DNA from: Catenovulum adriaticum
GTDB taxonomy: Bacteria > Pseudomonadota > Gammaproteobacteria > Enterobacterales > Alteromonadaceae
Length of the DNA: 64,000 nucleotides
Assembly: GCF_026725475.1 (NCBI RefSeq)
Contig: NZ_CP109965.1
Coordinates: 620,001 to 684,000, forward strand
Reading direction: 5' to 3'
The notes beneath the pieces were generated by a model that ran no database searches, had not been told where the DNA came from, and was given only the letters and a program-made list of their open reading frames with translations. The translations under genes were made by a program, and so were the position numbers. Below, piece by piece: positions 1 to 7,357 of this stretch. Position 1 is the first letter of the stretch. Every line of letters begins with the position of its first letter.

Positions 1-16
1 TCGCTTTATTTGTTTG

Positions 17-22
17 TATAAT
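17..22 (+). promoter_or_regulatory. Candidate -10 box of the S10 operon promoter
   Basis: A perfect TATAAT lies here, followed by a GC-containing ACGCG discriminator of the kind seen in growth-rate-controlled ribosomal promoters. A -35 box would fall at or before the window edge, so it cannot be judged. The distance to rpsJ (over 200 bp) fits a long regulated leader. Confidence 0.6.
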
Positions 23-84
23 ACGCGACCACTGCTTATAGAGTTAGAATTTTTAAGACATTAAGCGGCACGTTATTATATTAG

Positions 85-230
85 CTTAATGATACATTTT
101 TTTAGTATCGCCATAATAATGTGATTACAACGACTCCAATTGAGAGTCAACACTACATCGAACTCACCCACTTACCTTAAGAGGTACGGTAGGGCGGGTT
201 TAATTTATTTCGTTCTTTATTTACTGGAGC
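85..230 (+). promoter_or_regulatory. S10 operon leader RNA with several hairpins
   Basis: The 5' untranslated region of rpsJ holds small inverted repeats: GATAC/GTATC near 91-109, GACTC/GAGTC at 132-148, and TACCT/AGGTA with a TAAG loop at 173-186. In Escherichia coli the S10 leader folds into hairpins bound by ribosomal protein L4, which represses the operon. Position and hairpin content fit that role, but I could not align the sequence base by base to the known L4 site, so the L4 link is inferred. Confidence 0.45.
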
Positions 231-237
231 TTGGTCA

Positions 238-549
238 ATGCCAAATCAAAGAATTCGCATTCGATTGAAAGCATTCGATCATCGTCTGATTGACCAATCA
301 ACGATGGAAATTGTTGAAACAGCTAAGCGTACCGGCGCACAAGTGCGTGGTCCGATTCCTTTGCCTACTCGCAAAGAGAAATTCACTGTTTTAGTCTCAC
401 CTCATGTTAACAAAGATGCACGTGATCAGTACGAACTTCGTACTCATAAGCGTATGCTAGATATTGTTGAGCCAACTGAAAAAACAGTTGATGCATTGAT
501 GAGATTAGACTTGGCTGCAGGCGTTGATGTTCAAATCAGCCTTGGCTAA
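238..549 (+). CDS. rpsJ: 30S ribosomal protein S10 (NusE)
   Basis: This 103-residue protein has the same length as E. coli S10 and is near-identical at its start (MPNQRIRIRLKAFDHRLID) and through the conserved loop around RTHKRMLDI. S10 sits in the head of the 30S subunit and, as NusE, also pairs with NusB and NusG in transcription antitermination. The start is supported by a GGAG ribosome-binding site at 226-229. It is the first gene of the S10 operon and follows a hairpin-rich leader. Identification is very secure. Confidence 0.98.
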   Translation: MPNQRIRIRLKAFDHRLIDQSTMEIVETAKRTGAQVRGPIPLPTRKEKFTVLVSPHVNKDARDQYELRTHKRMLDIVEPTEKTVDALMRLDLAAGVDVQISLG

Positions 550-579
550 CCAGCAATTTGAAAGTAAGAGGTTATTAAC

Positions 580-1218
580 ATGGCTATTGGTTTAGTCGGA
601 CGTAAAGTTGGTATGACTCGCATCTTCACTGAAGATGGCGCTTCTGTACCAGTTACGGTTATCGAAGTTGAAGCCAACCGTGTCACTCAGGTTAAAACTG
701 TCGAAACTGACGGTTACCGTGCACTTCAGGTTACCACCGGTACTAAAAAAGCAAATCGCGTAAACAAACCTTCAGCAGGTCACTTTGCTAAAGCAAATGT
801 AGAAGCTGGTCGTGGTTTATGGGAATTTCGCTTAGGTGATAACGAAGGCGAGGGCATTGAAGTTGGTGCTGAAATCAAAGTTGACGTCTTAACTGATGTT
901 AACAAAGTAGATGTTACTGGTACGTCAAAAGGTAAAGGTTTCGCGGGTACAATTAAACGCTGGAACTTTAGCCGTCAAGGCGAAACACACGGTAACTCAA
1001 TTTCTCACCGAGCACCGGGTTCAATTGGTCAAAACCAATCACCTGGTAAAGTTTTCAAAGGTAAGAAAATGAGTGGTCATATGGGTGCTGAGCGTGTAAC
1101 GACTCAAAACCTTGAAGTGGTACGCATCGACGCTGAACGTAACTTAGTATTAGTTAAAGGTGCCATCCCAGGCGCGACTAATAGTGACGTTGTTGTTAAA
1201 CCGGCTGTTAAAGCATAG
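580..1218 (+). CDS. rplC: 50S ribosomal protein L3
   Basis: L3 is an early assembly protein of the 50S subunit whose extended loop reaches the peptidyl transferase centre. The 212 residues match the bacterial L3 length (209 in E. coli). The signature RAPGSIGQNQSPGKVFKGKK is present, including the glutamine region methylated by PrmB in enterics. It lies 30 bp after rpsJ with an AAGAGG-type ribosome-binding site and is followed by rplD, the standard S10 operon order. Confidence 0.98.
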   Translation: MAIGLVGRKVGMTRIFTEDGASVPVTVIEVEANRVTQVKTVETDGYRALQVTTGTKKANRVNKPSAGHFAKANVEAGRGLWEFRLGDNEGEGIEVGAEIKVDVLTDVNKVDVTGTSKGKGFAGTIKRWNFSRQGETHGNSISHRAPGSIGQNQSPGKVFKGKKMSGHMGAERVTTQNLEVVRIDAERNLVLVKGAIPGATNSDVVVKPAVKA

Positions 1219-1234
1219 TCAAAGGAGACAGATG

Positions 1235-1840
1235 ATGGAATTAGCATTAAAAGACGCATCTGGCGCGCTTACAGTTTCTGAAGCGACCTTTGGACTTGAG
1301 TTTAACGAATCACTCGTTCACCAAGTAGTTGTTGCTTACGCAGCAGCTTCGCGTCAAGGTACACGTAAGCAAAAAACTCGTGCTGAGGTGACTGGTTCTA
1401 CTAAGAAACCATTCCGCCAAAAAGGTACAGGTCGTGCTCGTGCTGGTACTGTAAAAAGCCCAATTTGGCGTTCAGGTGGTGTGACTTTCGCAGCTCGCCC
1501 ACAAGATCACAGCCAAAAGGTAAACCGTAAAATGTACCGCGGTGCAATCCGTAGCATTTTATCTGAATTGATCCGTCAAGATCGTTTAGTGGTAGTTGAA
1601 CAGTTCTCTGTTGAAACACCTAAAACTAAAGCACTTGCGGCTAAGTTAAACGAATTAGAATTGAAAGATGTTTTAATCGTAACTGAAGAGATTGAAGAGA
1701 ATTTATTCTTAGCGGCTCGTAACTTAGTTAAAGTGGACGTTCGTGACATTCAAGGTATCGATCCAGTTAGCTTGATCGGTTTTGAAAAAGTATTAATAAC
1801 TGCTGGTGCGGTTAAGAAGCTTGAGGAGACGTTAGCATGA
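1235..1840 (+). CDS. rplD: 50S ribosomal protein L4
   Basis: L4 binds 23S rRNA, lines the exit tunnel, and in gammaproteobacteria represses its own operon at the S10 leader. The frame is open from 1160, but the second of two tandem ATGs (1235) gives 201 residues starting MELALKDASGALTVSE, exactly the E. coli length and N-terminus. An AAGGAG site at 1222-1227 supports it. The loop KKPFRQKGTGRARAGT and the motif WRSGGVTFAARPQDHSQKVN are intact. The stop overlaps the rplW start as ATGA, which implies translational coupling. Confidence 0.97.
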   Translation: MELALKDASGALTVSEATFGLEFNESLVHQVVVAYAAASRQGTRKQKTRAEVTGSTKKPFRQKGTGRARAGTVKSPIWRSGGVTFAARPQDHSQKVNRKMYRGAIRSILSELIRQDRLVVVEQFSVETPKTKALAAKLNELELKDVLIVTEEIEENLFLAARNLVKVDVRDIQGIDPVSLIGFEKVLITAGAVKKLEETLA

Positions 1841-2142
1841 TCAGTCAAGAACGTTGTCTAAAAGTTATTTTAGGTCCACACATCTCTGAAAAAGCAACAG
1901 TGACAGCTGAAAACCAAAATACAATTGTATTTAAGGTATTGAATGATGCGACTAAAGCTGAAATCAAAGCAGCTGTTGAACTACTTTTCGAAGACGTGAA
2001 AGTTGATAGCGTACGAACATTAAACGTGAAAGGTAAAACTAAACGTTTTGGTGCTCGTTTCGGTCGCCGTAGCGATTGGAAAAAAGCTTATGTCACGTTA
2101 GCCGAAGGCAGTGAATTAGATTTCATTGGCGGCGCTGAGTAA
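1837..2142 (+). CDS. rplW: 50S ribosomal protein L23
   Basis: L23 lies at the tunnel exit and is the docking point for trigger factor and signal recognition particle. The 101-residue product has the family features: ISEKAT near residue 17, the EIKAAVELLF helix and the basic loop with VKGKTKRFG. Its ATG overlaps the rplD stop by four bases. It is followed after 16 bp, with a strong AGGAGG site, by rplB. Confidence 0.97.
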   Translation: MISQERCLKVILGPHISEKATVTAENQNTIVFKVLNDATKAEIKAAVELLFEDVKVDSVRTLNVKGKTKRFGARFGRRSDWKKAYVTLAEGSELDFIGGAE

Positions 2143-2158
2143 CAGGAGGATATGAATC

Positions 2159-2983
2159 ATGGCTATAGTTAAGTGTAAGCCTACATCTCCGGGTCGCCGC
2201 CACGTAGTTAAAGTGGTTAACCCTGAGTTGCACAAAGGTGCACCATACGCTCCTTTGCTTGAAAAGAACTCTAAGTCTGGTGGCCGTAACAACAATGGTC
2301 GTATTACCGTACGTCATGTTGGTGGTGGTCACAAGCAGCACTATCGTGTTATCGATTTTAAACGTAATAAAGATGGCATTCCAGCTAAAGTAGAACGTTT
2401 AGAATACGATCCAAACCGAAGTGCAAACATTGCATTGGTTTTATACGCAGACGGTGAACGTCGTTATATTCTTGCACCGAAAGGTGTAAGTGCTGGTGAC
2501 GCAATTGCTTCTGGTGTTGATGCTTCAATCAAAGCAGGTAATGCTTTACCAATGCGTAACATCCCAGTAGGTTCAACGGTTCACGCGGTTGAATTGAAGC
2601 CAGGTAAAGGTGCTCAAATTGCACGTTCTGCTGGTGCGTATGCACAAATTGTTGCACGTGATGGTACGTATGTAACTTTACGTTTGCGCTCTGGTGAAAT
2701 GCGTAAAGTATTATCTGATTGCCGAGCTACTATTGGTGAAGTTGGTAATGCTGAGCATATGCTTCGTCAGCTTGGTAAAGCTGGTGCTTCACGCTGGCGC
2801 GGTGTGCGACCTACAGTTCGTGGTGTTGCAATGAACCCTGTTGATCACCCACATGGTGGTGGTGAAGGTCGTACTTCGGGCGGTCGTCATCCTGTATCTC
2901 CTTGGGGTACACCAACTAAAGGTTACAAAACGCGTAAAAATAAGAGTACTGATAAATATATCGTACGTCGTCGTTCTAAATAA
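2159..2983 (+). CDS. rplB: 50S ribosomal protein L2
   Basis: L2 is required for subunit association and peptidyl transferase activity. The 274-residue protein matches the usual length (273 in E. coli) and carries the hallmark NPVDHPHGGGEGRTSGG segment with the conserved histidine, followed by PVSPWGTPTKGYKTRKNKST. An AGGAGG ribosome-binding site precedes the ATG. It stands between rplW and rpsS as expected. Confidence 0.98.
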   Translation: MAIVKCKPTSPGRRHVVKVVNPELHKGAPYAPLLEKNSKSGGRNNNGRITVRHVGGGHKQHYRVIDFKRNKDGIPAKVERLEYDPNRSANIALVLYADGERRYILAPKGVSAGDAIASGVDASIKAGNALPMRNIPVGSTVHAVELKPGKGAQIARSAGAYAQIVARDGTYVTLRLRSGEMRKVLSDCRATIGEVGNAEHMLRQLGKAGASRWRGVRPTVRGVAMNPVDHPHGGGEGRTSGGRHPVSPWGTPTKGYKTRKNKSTDKYIVRRRSK

Positions 2984-3000
2984 TTTTGTGAGGAAACACC

Positions 3001-3279
3001 ATGCCACGTTCTCTCAAGAAAGGTCCTTTTATTGACCTACACTTGTTGAAGAAGGTTGAAACAGCGGTGGAAAGTGGGGCCAAGAAACCTATTAAAACTT
3101 GGTCACGTCGCTCAATGATCATACCTGATATGATTGGTTTGACCATCGCTGTCCATAATGGCCGTCAACACGTTCCTGTGTTTGTAACTGATGAAATGAT
3201 CGGTCACAAATTAGGTGAATTTGCGCCAACTCGTACTTATCGCGGCCATGTCGCTGATAAAAAGGCGAAGAAAAAGTAA
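3001..3279 (+). CDS. rpsS: 30S ribosomal protein S19
   Basis: S19 forms a heterodimer with S13 in the 30S head and contacts the A-site tRNA region. The 92-residue sequence begins MPRSLKKGPFIDLHLLKKVE and contains the conserved TWSRRSMIIPDMIG and GHKLGEFAPTRTYRGH segments, which match E. coli S19 in both length and content. A GAGGAAAC site lies just upstream. It is the fifth ribosomal gene after rpsJ, as in enterics. Confidence 0.98.
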   Translation: MPRSLKKGPFIDLHLLKKVETAVESGAKKPIKTWSRRSMIIPDMIGLTIAVHNGRQHVPVFVTDEMIGHKLGEFAPTRTYRGHVADKKAKKK

Positions 3280-3289
3280 GGGGTAAATG

Positions 3290-3634
3290 ATGGAAGTTTT
3301 AGCTAAACATAAATTTGCCCGCCTTTCTCCACAGAAAGGTCGCTTGGTCGCTGACCAAGTGCGTGGTTTGCCAGTGAGTCAGGCGTTAGACATCTTGACG
3401 TTCAGCCCTAAAAAAGGTGCAGATTTAATCAAGAAAGTTTTAATGTCAGCTATCGCTAATGCGGAGCACAATGAAGGCGCAGATATCGATGAATTATCTG
3501 TTGCTAAGATCTTTGTGGATGAAGGTCCGGTAATGAAACGAATTCGCCCTCGTGCGAAAGGCCGTGCAGACCGTATCATCAAGCGCACCAGCCACATTAG
3601 TGTGGTTGTTTCAGATAGCGAGGAGAATAAGTAA
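3290..3634 (+). CDS. rplV: 50S ribosomal protein L22
   Basis: L22 lines the nascent-peptide tunnel, where its beta-hairpin is a known macrolide-resistance site. Two tandem ATGs exist at 3287 and 3290. The second gives 114 residues starting MEVLAKHKFARLSPQKGRLV, aligned with the E. coli METIAKH start (110 residues). The hairpin motif GPVMKRIRPRAKGRADRI is intact. The stop codon shares one base with the rpsC start (TAATG), implying coupling. Confidence 0.97.
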   Translation: MEVLAKHKFARLSPQKGRLVADQVRGLPVSQALDILTFSPKKGADLIKKVLMSAIANAEHNEGADIDELSVAKIFVDEGPVMKRIRPRAKGRADRIIKRTSHISVVVSDSEENK

Positions 3635-4350
3635 TGGGTCAGAAAGTACATCCTACCGGTATTCGCCTTGGTATCACGAAACCATGGAGCGCTACCTGGT
3701 ATGCAGGTTCTAATGAATTCGCTTCTACCTTAAGCAGTGATCTTCAAGTACGTAAATACTTAACAGCTGAGCTTAAAAAAGCTTCTGTTTCACGTATCGT
3801 AATTGAACGCCCTGCAAAAAGTATTCGTGTAACAATCCATACGGCTCGTCCGGGTATTGTTATCGGTAAAAAAGGTGAAGACGTTGAAAAATTACGCCTA
3901 AAAGTTGCTAAATTAGCTGGCGTACCAGCACAAATCAACATCAGTGAAGTTCGTAAACCAGAACTTGACGCCCAGTTGGTTGGTGAAGGTATTGCAAGTC
4001 AATTAGAGCGTCGTGTTATGTTCCGTCGTGCAATGAAACGAGCGGTACAAAATGCAATGCGTTTAGGCGCAAAAGGTATTAAAGTTGAAGTAAGTGGTCG
4101 TTTAGGCGGCGCTGAAATCGCTCGTTCAGAGTGGTATCGCGAAGGTCGTGTTCCATTACACACTTTACGTGCGGACATCGACTATGCTACAGCAGAAGCT
4201 TTAACTACTTACGGTATTATTGGTATCAAAGTTTGGATTTTCAAAGGCGAAGTACTAGGTGGTTTGCCATTGACTAACCAAGTTGAAGAACCAAAGAAAA
4301 ACGACCGCAAACCTAAGGGTAAAAGTCGTAAGCCGCAAGGAGACCGATAA
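3634..4350 (+). CDS. rpsC: 30S ribosomal protein S3
   Basis: S3 forms part of the mRNA entry channel and helicase activity of the ribosome. The 238-residue protein has the N-terminal start MGQKVHPTGIRLGITKPW, a type II KH domain with the GXXG-type loop in VIGKKGEDVEKL, and the C-terminal domain with MRLGAKGIKVEVSGRLGG. The lysine-rich tail after residue 215 is a little longer than in E. coli (233 residues). It overlaps rplV and rplP by one base each, so translation of the three is probably coupled. Confidence 0.98.
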   Translation: MGQKVHPTGIRLGITKPWSATWYAGSNEFASTLSSDLQVRKYLTAELKKASVSRIVIERPAKSIRVTIHTARPGIVIGKKGEDVEKLRLKVAKLAGVPAQINISEVRKPELDAQLVGEGIASQLERRVMFRRAMKRAVQNAMRLGAKGIKVEVSGRLGGAEIARSEWYREGRVPLHTLRADIDYATAEALTTYGIIGIKVWIFKGEVLGGLPLTNQVEEPKKNDRKPKGKSRKPQGDR

Positions 4351-4763
4351 TGTTACAGCCAAAAAGAACCAAGTTTCGCAAACAGTTCAAATTGCGTAAC
4401 CGTGGTAATGCTACTACCGGTAACAAAGTAAGCTTCGGTACCTATGGCTTGAAAGCTACAGAGCGTGGTCGTATGACTGCGCGTCAAATTGAAGCAGCTC
4501 GTCGTGCTATGACTCGTCATGTTAAGCGTCAAGGTAAAATCTGGATCCGTGTGTTCCCAGATAAACCAATTACTAAAAAGCCGCTTGAAGTACGTATGGG
4601 TAAAGGTAAAGGTAGTGTTGAATATTGGGTTTGCCAAATTCAACCGGGTCGCGTTTTATATGAAATGGAAGGTGTTCCAGAAGCGCTTGCTCGTGAAGCT
4701 TTTGCTTTAGCAGCTGCTAAGTTACCATTTAAAACAACCTTTGTAACTCGGACGGTGATGTAA
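4350..4763 (+). CDS. rplP: 50S ribosomal protein L16
   Basis: L16 binds near the A site and helps align aminoacyl-tRNA. The product has 137 residues (136 in E. coli) with start MLQPKRTKFRKQFKLRNRG and the segment RMGKGKGSVEYWV around the arginine hydroxylated by RoxA/YcfD in enterics. The conserved IFPDKP segment appears as RVFPDKPITKKP. The ATG overlaps the rpsC stop and the rplP stop overlaps the rpmC start, a tightly packed arrangement. Confidence 0.98.
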   Translation: MLQPKRTKFRKQFKLRNRGNATTGNKVSFGTYGLKATERGRMTARQIEAARRAMTRHVKRQGKIWIRVFPDKPITKKPLEVRMGKGKGSVEYWVCQIQPGRVLYEMEGVPEALAREAFALAAAKLPFKTTFVTRTVM

Positions 4764-4954
4764 TGAACGCGAACGAATTAAAAGACAAATCAGTTGAAGA
4801 ATTGAAAGCTGAACTTTTAGAGTTGTTACGTGAGCAATTTAACTTACGTATGCAAAAATCAACAGGTCAACTTTCACAAACTCACTTACTGAAGCAAGTT
4901 CGTCGCAATATTGCACGTGTAAAAACTGTGTTAAATAGCAAGGCAGGTGCGTAA
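4763..4954 (+). CDS. rpmC: 50S ribosomal protein L29
   Basis: L29 is a small helical protein beside L23 at the tunnel exit, part of the docking surface for signal recognition particle and trigger factor. The 63-residue length equals E. coli L29. The two-helix pattern is visible, with ELKDKSVEELKAELLELLRE followed by the conserved FNLRMQKSTGQL and an arginine-rich second helix. It overlaps both neighbours by one base (rplP and rpsQ). Confidence 0.97.
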   Translation: MNANELKDKSVEELKAELLELLREQFNLRMQKSTGQLSQTHLLKQVRRNIARVKTVLNSKAGA

Positions 4955-5205
4955 TGAGCGAAGCAACTATTCGTACACTTCAAGGGCGTGTAATTAGTGA
5001 CAAGATGGATAAATCAATTGTTGTTGCAATTGAACGATTCGTAAAACATCCAATTTACGGAAAGTTTATCCGTCGTACAACTAAGATCCATGCTCATGAT
5101 GAGAGCAATTCTTGCAGTTTAGGCGATATCGTAAGTATTCGCGAATGTAGACCTTTATCTAAGAAAAAATCTTGGACTTTGGTTGAGATCGTAGAAAAAG
5201 CTTAA
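4954..5205 (+). CDS. rpsQ: 30S ribosomal protein S17
   Basis: S17 is a primary 16S rRNA-binding protein needed for early 30S assembly. The 83-residue protein shows the OB-fold pattern with RTLQGRVISDKMDKSIVVAIER and the conserved HDESNSCSLGDIVSIRECRPLSKKKSW block. It is the last gene of the S10 operon here. A strong terminator begins about 25 bp after the stop, which separates it from the spc operon. Confidence 0.98.
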   Translation: MSEATIRTLQGRVISDKMDKSIVVAIERFVKHPIYGKFIRRTTKIHAHDESNSCSLGDIVSIRECRPLSKKKSWTLVEIVEKA

Positions 5206-5229
5206 GTTATTGTTTTAGCTGTTATTTTT

Positions 5230-5267
5230 AAAAATGATCGGGTTCATTTGAATCCGATCATTTTTTT
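5230..5267 (+). terminator. Intrinsic terminator at the end of the S10 operon
   Basis: The arms AATGATCGG (about 5233-5241) and CCGATCATT (about 5253-5261) form a perfect stem with an 11-base loop. The stem is preceded by an A-run and followed by seven T residues. It lies just after rpsQ and just before the Pspc-like promoter. Confidence 0.9.
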
Positions 5268-5289
5268 ATCTATGAAAATAAAAAAGATG

Positions 5290-5309
5290 TGGTATAATGC
5301 CGCGCCCTT
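5290..5309 (+). promoter_or_regulatory. Pspc promoter (extended -10 element and GC-rich discriminator)
   Basis: TGGTATAAT at 5290-5298 is an extended -10 element with a perfect TATAAT. It is followed by GCCGCGCCC, a GC-rich discriminator typical of stringently controlled promoters. The same TATAATGCCGCGCCC core stands before rplN in E. coli (Pspc), from memory of that sequence. The -35 region is weak. Transcription would start near 5305. Confidence 0.85.
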
Positions 5310-5345
5310 AGGGCAGCCAGCCCCAAGATGTTGGGTTTTTTTTAT
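5304..5345 (+). terminator. Attenuator-like hairpins in the rplN leader
   Basis: Two inverted repeats follow the promoter: the palindrome GCCCTTAGGGC (5304-5314), and CCCAA/TTGGG with a four-base GATG loop (5322-5335). The second is followed directly by eight T residues (5336-5343). The latter has the shape of an intrinsic terminator within the leader, before the rplN ribosome-binding site at 5351. A role in attenuation is inferred. Confidence 0.5.
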
Positions 5346-5360
5346 TAAGCGGAGCACGAA

Positions 5361-5729
5361 ATGATCCAAATGCAAACAATGCTAGGCGTTGCTGATAACA
5401 GCGGAGCTCGTAGCGTTCAATGTATCAAGGTTCTCGGTGGTTCGCACCGCCGCTATGCAGGTATAGGCGACATCATTAAAATTACTGTTAAGGAAGCTAA
5501 TCCTCGCGGTAAGGTTAAAAAAGGTGACGTTTACAATGCGGTGGTCGTTCGCACCAGAAAAGGCGTTCGTCGTCAAGATGGCTCTTTGATCCGTTTTGAT
5601 GGTAATGCAGCTGTTTTATTAAACGCACAGCATGCGCCAATCGGTACTCGTATCTTTGGCCCTGTAACACGTGAATTACGAACTGAAAAGTTCATGAAGA
5701 TCGTGTCATTGGCACCAGAAGTATTATAA
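5361..5729 (+). CDS. rplN: 50S ribosomal protein L14
   Basis: L14 forms an intersubunit bridge with 16S rRNA and is the binding site of the silencing factor RsfS. The 122 residues (123 in E. coli) start MIQMQTMLGVADNSGARSVQCIKVLGG and include the conserved VVVRTRKGVRR and IGTRIFGPVTREL segments. A GCGGAGC ribosome-binding site lies before the ATG. It is the first gene of the spc operon, behind its own promoter. Confidence 0.98.
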   Translation: MIQMQTMLGVADNSGARSVQCIKVLGGSHRRYAGIGDIIKITVKEANPRGKVKKGDVYNAVVVRTRKGVRRQDGSLIRFDGNAAVLLNAQHAPIGTRIFGPVTRELRTEKFMKIVSLAPEVL

Positions 5730-5739
5730 GGAGCTAAAC

Positions 5740-6054
5740 ATGGCAGCTAAGATTCGTAGTAATGATGAAGTAATAGTAATTGTAGGTAAAGACAAGGGTA
5801 AGATCGGTAAAGTTACTCAAGTTTTATCTGCAAGTGAAAAAGTAGTTGTTGAAGGTATTAACGTTGTTAAGAAAGCGGTCAAGCCAAACCCTCAAACGGG
5901 TGAGCAAGGCGGTTTACAAGACAAAGAAATGCCTCTTCATGTATCTAACGTAGCGATCTACAACTCGGAAACGGGTAAAGCGGATCGTGTAGGTTTTCGT
6001 ATTGAAGACGGAAAGAAAGTTCGTTTCTTTAAGTCTAATAACGAATTAATCTAA
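5740..6054 (+). CDS. rplX: 50S ribosomal protein L24
   Basis: L24 is a 50S assembly initiator that binds the 5' end of 23S rRNA. The 104-residue protein has the E. coli length and the N-terminal KOW-type motif (DEVIVIVGKDKGKIGKVTQVL), followed by EGINVVKKAVKPNPQTGEQGG. It follows rplN after 10 bp. In enterics the S8 repressor site lies at the junction between this gene and rplE, and a similar structure is visible here. Confidence 0.97.
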   Translation: MAAKIRSNDEVIVIVGKDKGKIGKVTQVLSASEKVVVEGINVVKKAVKPNPQTGEQGGLQDKEMPLHVSNVAIYNSETGKADRVGFRIEDGKKVRFFKSNNELI

Positions 6055-6062
6055 TTTTGTTT

Positions 6063-6102
6063 GGAGTATAAACGATGGCGAAACTGCATGATTTTTATAA
6101 AG
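6063..6102 (+). promoter_or_regulatory. Probable S8-binding translational operator at the rplE start
   Basis: The rplE start region keeps the core CGATGGCGAAACTGCATGAT known from the E. coli S8 repressor target on spc mRNA. It is enclosed by the pairing arms TATAAA (6067-6072) and TTTATA (6094-6099). E. coli has different but equally paired bases there (GTAGT/ACTAC type), so the stem appears conserved by compensatory change. The region includes the GGAG site and the start codon. Repression by S8 is inferred from this match. Confidence 0.6.
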
Positions 6103-6611
6103 ATACAGTTGTTGCTGAATTGACCAAACAGTTCGGTTACAAAAGTATCATGCAAGTCCCTCGGATCGAAAAGATCACACTTAATATGGGTGTGGGTGAG
6201 GCTCTTGCAGACAAGAAAGCACTTGAGTTCGCAGTTGCTGATATGACAGCTATCTCAGGTCAAAAACCAGTTGTTTGTAATGCTCGTAAATCTGTAGCAG
6301 GCTTCAAAGTCCGTGAGGGCTATCCAATTGGTTGTAAAGTAACTCTACGTGGCGAGCGTATGTGGGAATTCTTAGAGCGTCTGATTTCCATTGCTATCCC
6401 ACGTATCCGTGACTTCCGTGGCTTAAGTTCAAAATTGGACGGCCGTGGTAATTACAGCATGGGTGTACGCGAGCAAATTATCTTCCCAGAAATCGATTAC
6501 GATAAGGTTGATAAAGTACGTGGTATGGATATTACCATCACTACGACTTCAGCTTCTGACGAGGAAGGTCGTGCGTTGCTGGCTGCCTTTAACTTCCCGT
6601 TTAAGAAATAG
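6075..6611 (+). CDS. rplE: 50S ribosomal protein L5
   Basis: L5 binds 5S rRNA and sits in the central protuberance, contacting P-site tRNA. The 178-residue protein (179 in E. coli) opens MAKLHDFYKDTVVAELTKQF and has the conserved RIEKITLNMGVGEA, ISGQKPV, IPRIRDFRGL and GMDITITTTSASDEEGRALL segments. The start codon is embedded in the putative S8 operator, which fits translational control of the downstream spc genes. Confidence 0.98.
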   Translation: MAKLHDFYKDTVVAELTKQFGYKSIMQVPRIEKITLNMGVGEALADKKALEFAVADMTAISGQKPVVCNARKSVAGFKVREGYPIGCKVTLRGERMWEFLERLISIAIPRIRDFRGLSSKLDGRGNYSMGVREQIIFPEIDYDKVDKVRGMDITITTTSASDEEGRALLAAFNFPFKK

Positions 6612-6621
6612 GTGTAGAGTT

Positions 6622-6927
6622 ATGGCTAAACAATCAATGAAAGCGCGTGAAACTAAGCGTGCAAAATTAGTAGCGAAATATTCAGATAAGCGTATTGCTT
6701 TGAAAAAAGTAATTAGCGATGTAAATGTATCTGAAGAAGAGCGTTGGGCAGCAGTATTGCAATTGCAATCACTTCCACGTGATTCAAGTCGCTCACGTCA
6801 ACGTAACCGTTGTAACGTGACTGGTCGTCCGCATGGTTATTTACGTAAATTTGGCTTAAGCCGAATCAAAGTACGTGAAGCTTGCATGCGTGGTGAAATC
6901 CCTGGACTAAGAAAAGCAAGCTGGTAA
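6622..6927 (+). CDS. rpsN: 30S ribosomal protein S14 (zinc-free type)
   Basis: S14 belongs to the 30S head and helps S3, S10 and S19 bind. The frame is open from 6445, inside rplE, but the ATG at 6622 gives 101 residues beginning MAKQSMKARETKRAKLV, matching E. coli in length and start. It is the long zinc-independent form: the CxxC pairs of the short form are absent. The motif LPRDSSRSRQRNRCNVTGRPHGYLRKFG is split only by one base change from E. coli. It follows rplE after 10 bp. Confidence 0.96.
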   Translation: MAKQSMKARETKRAKLVAKYSDKRIALKKVISDVNVSEEERWAAVLQLQSLPRDSSRSRQRNRCNVTGRPHGYLRKFGLSRIKVREACMRGEIPGLRKASW

Positions 6928-6953
6928 GCGGCTACAGACTGGAGTAACGAATT

Positions 6954-7346
6954 ATGAGCATGCAAGATCCAATAGCGGATATGTTCACCCGCATTCGTAA
7001 TGGTCAAGCGGCAAACAAAGTAGCTGTGACCATGCCTTCATCAAAACTGAAAGCATCAATTGCTGAAGTTTTAAAAGCTGAAGGTTATATCGAAAATTAT
7101 GCTGTGGCTGGTGATGTTAAAAAAGAACTTGAAGTCACATTAAAATATTTTGATGGTGAGAAAGTTATCGAGTCTATCTCACGTGTAAGTCGTCCAGGTC
7201 TTCGTATTTATAAGAAGGCTAACGAGTTACCAAAAGTGATGGGCGGTTTAGGGGTAGCGATTGTATCTACTTCTAAAGGTATCATGTCAGATCGTGCAGC
7301 GCGTAAAGCGGGCATGGGTGGCGAAGTCATCGGTTACGTAGCGTAA
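6954..7346 (+). CDS. rpsH: 30S ribosomal protein S8
   Basis: S8 binds the central domain of 16S rRNA and, in enterics, represses the spc operon by binding its mRNA at rplE. The 130-residue product has the E. coli length and the start MSMQDPIADMFTRIRNGQAA. The C-terminal RNA-binding motif VSTSKGIMSDRAARKAGMGGE is intact. A GGAG site is found at about 6941-6944. A matching target structure is visible at 6063-6102. Confidence 0.98.
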   Translation: MSMQDPIADMFTRIRNGQAANKVAVTMPSSKLKASIAEVLKAEGYIENYAVAGDVKKELEVTLKYFDGEKVIESISRVSRPGLRIYKKANELPKVMGGLGVAIVSTSKGIMSDRAARKAGMGGEVIGYVA

Positions 7347-7357
7347 GGAGAAATAAA

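Noticed and set aside
1160..1234. Upstream extension of the rplD frame
   Set aside because: The extra 25 residues overlap the end of rplC and are not L4-like; the ATG at 1235 matches known L4 starts and has a ribosome-binding site.
6445..6621. Upstream extension of the rpsN frame
   Set aside because: It lies inside rplE and is not S14-like; the start at 6622 matches S14.
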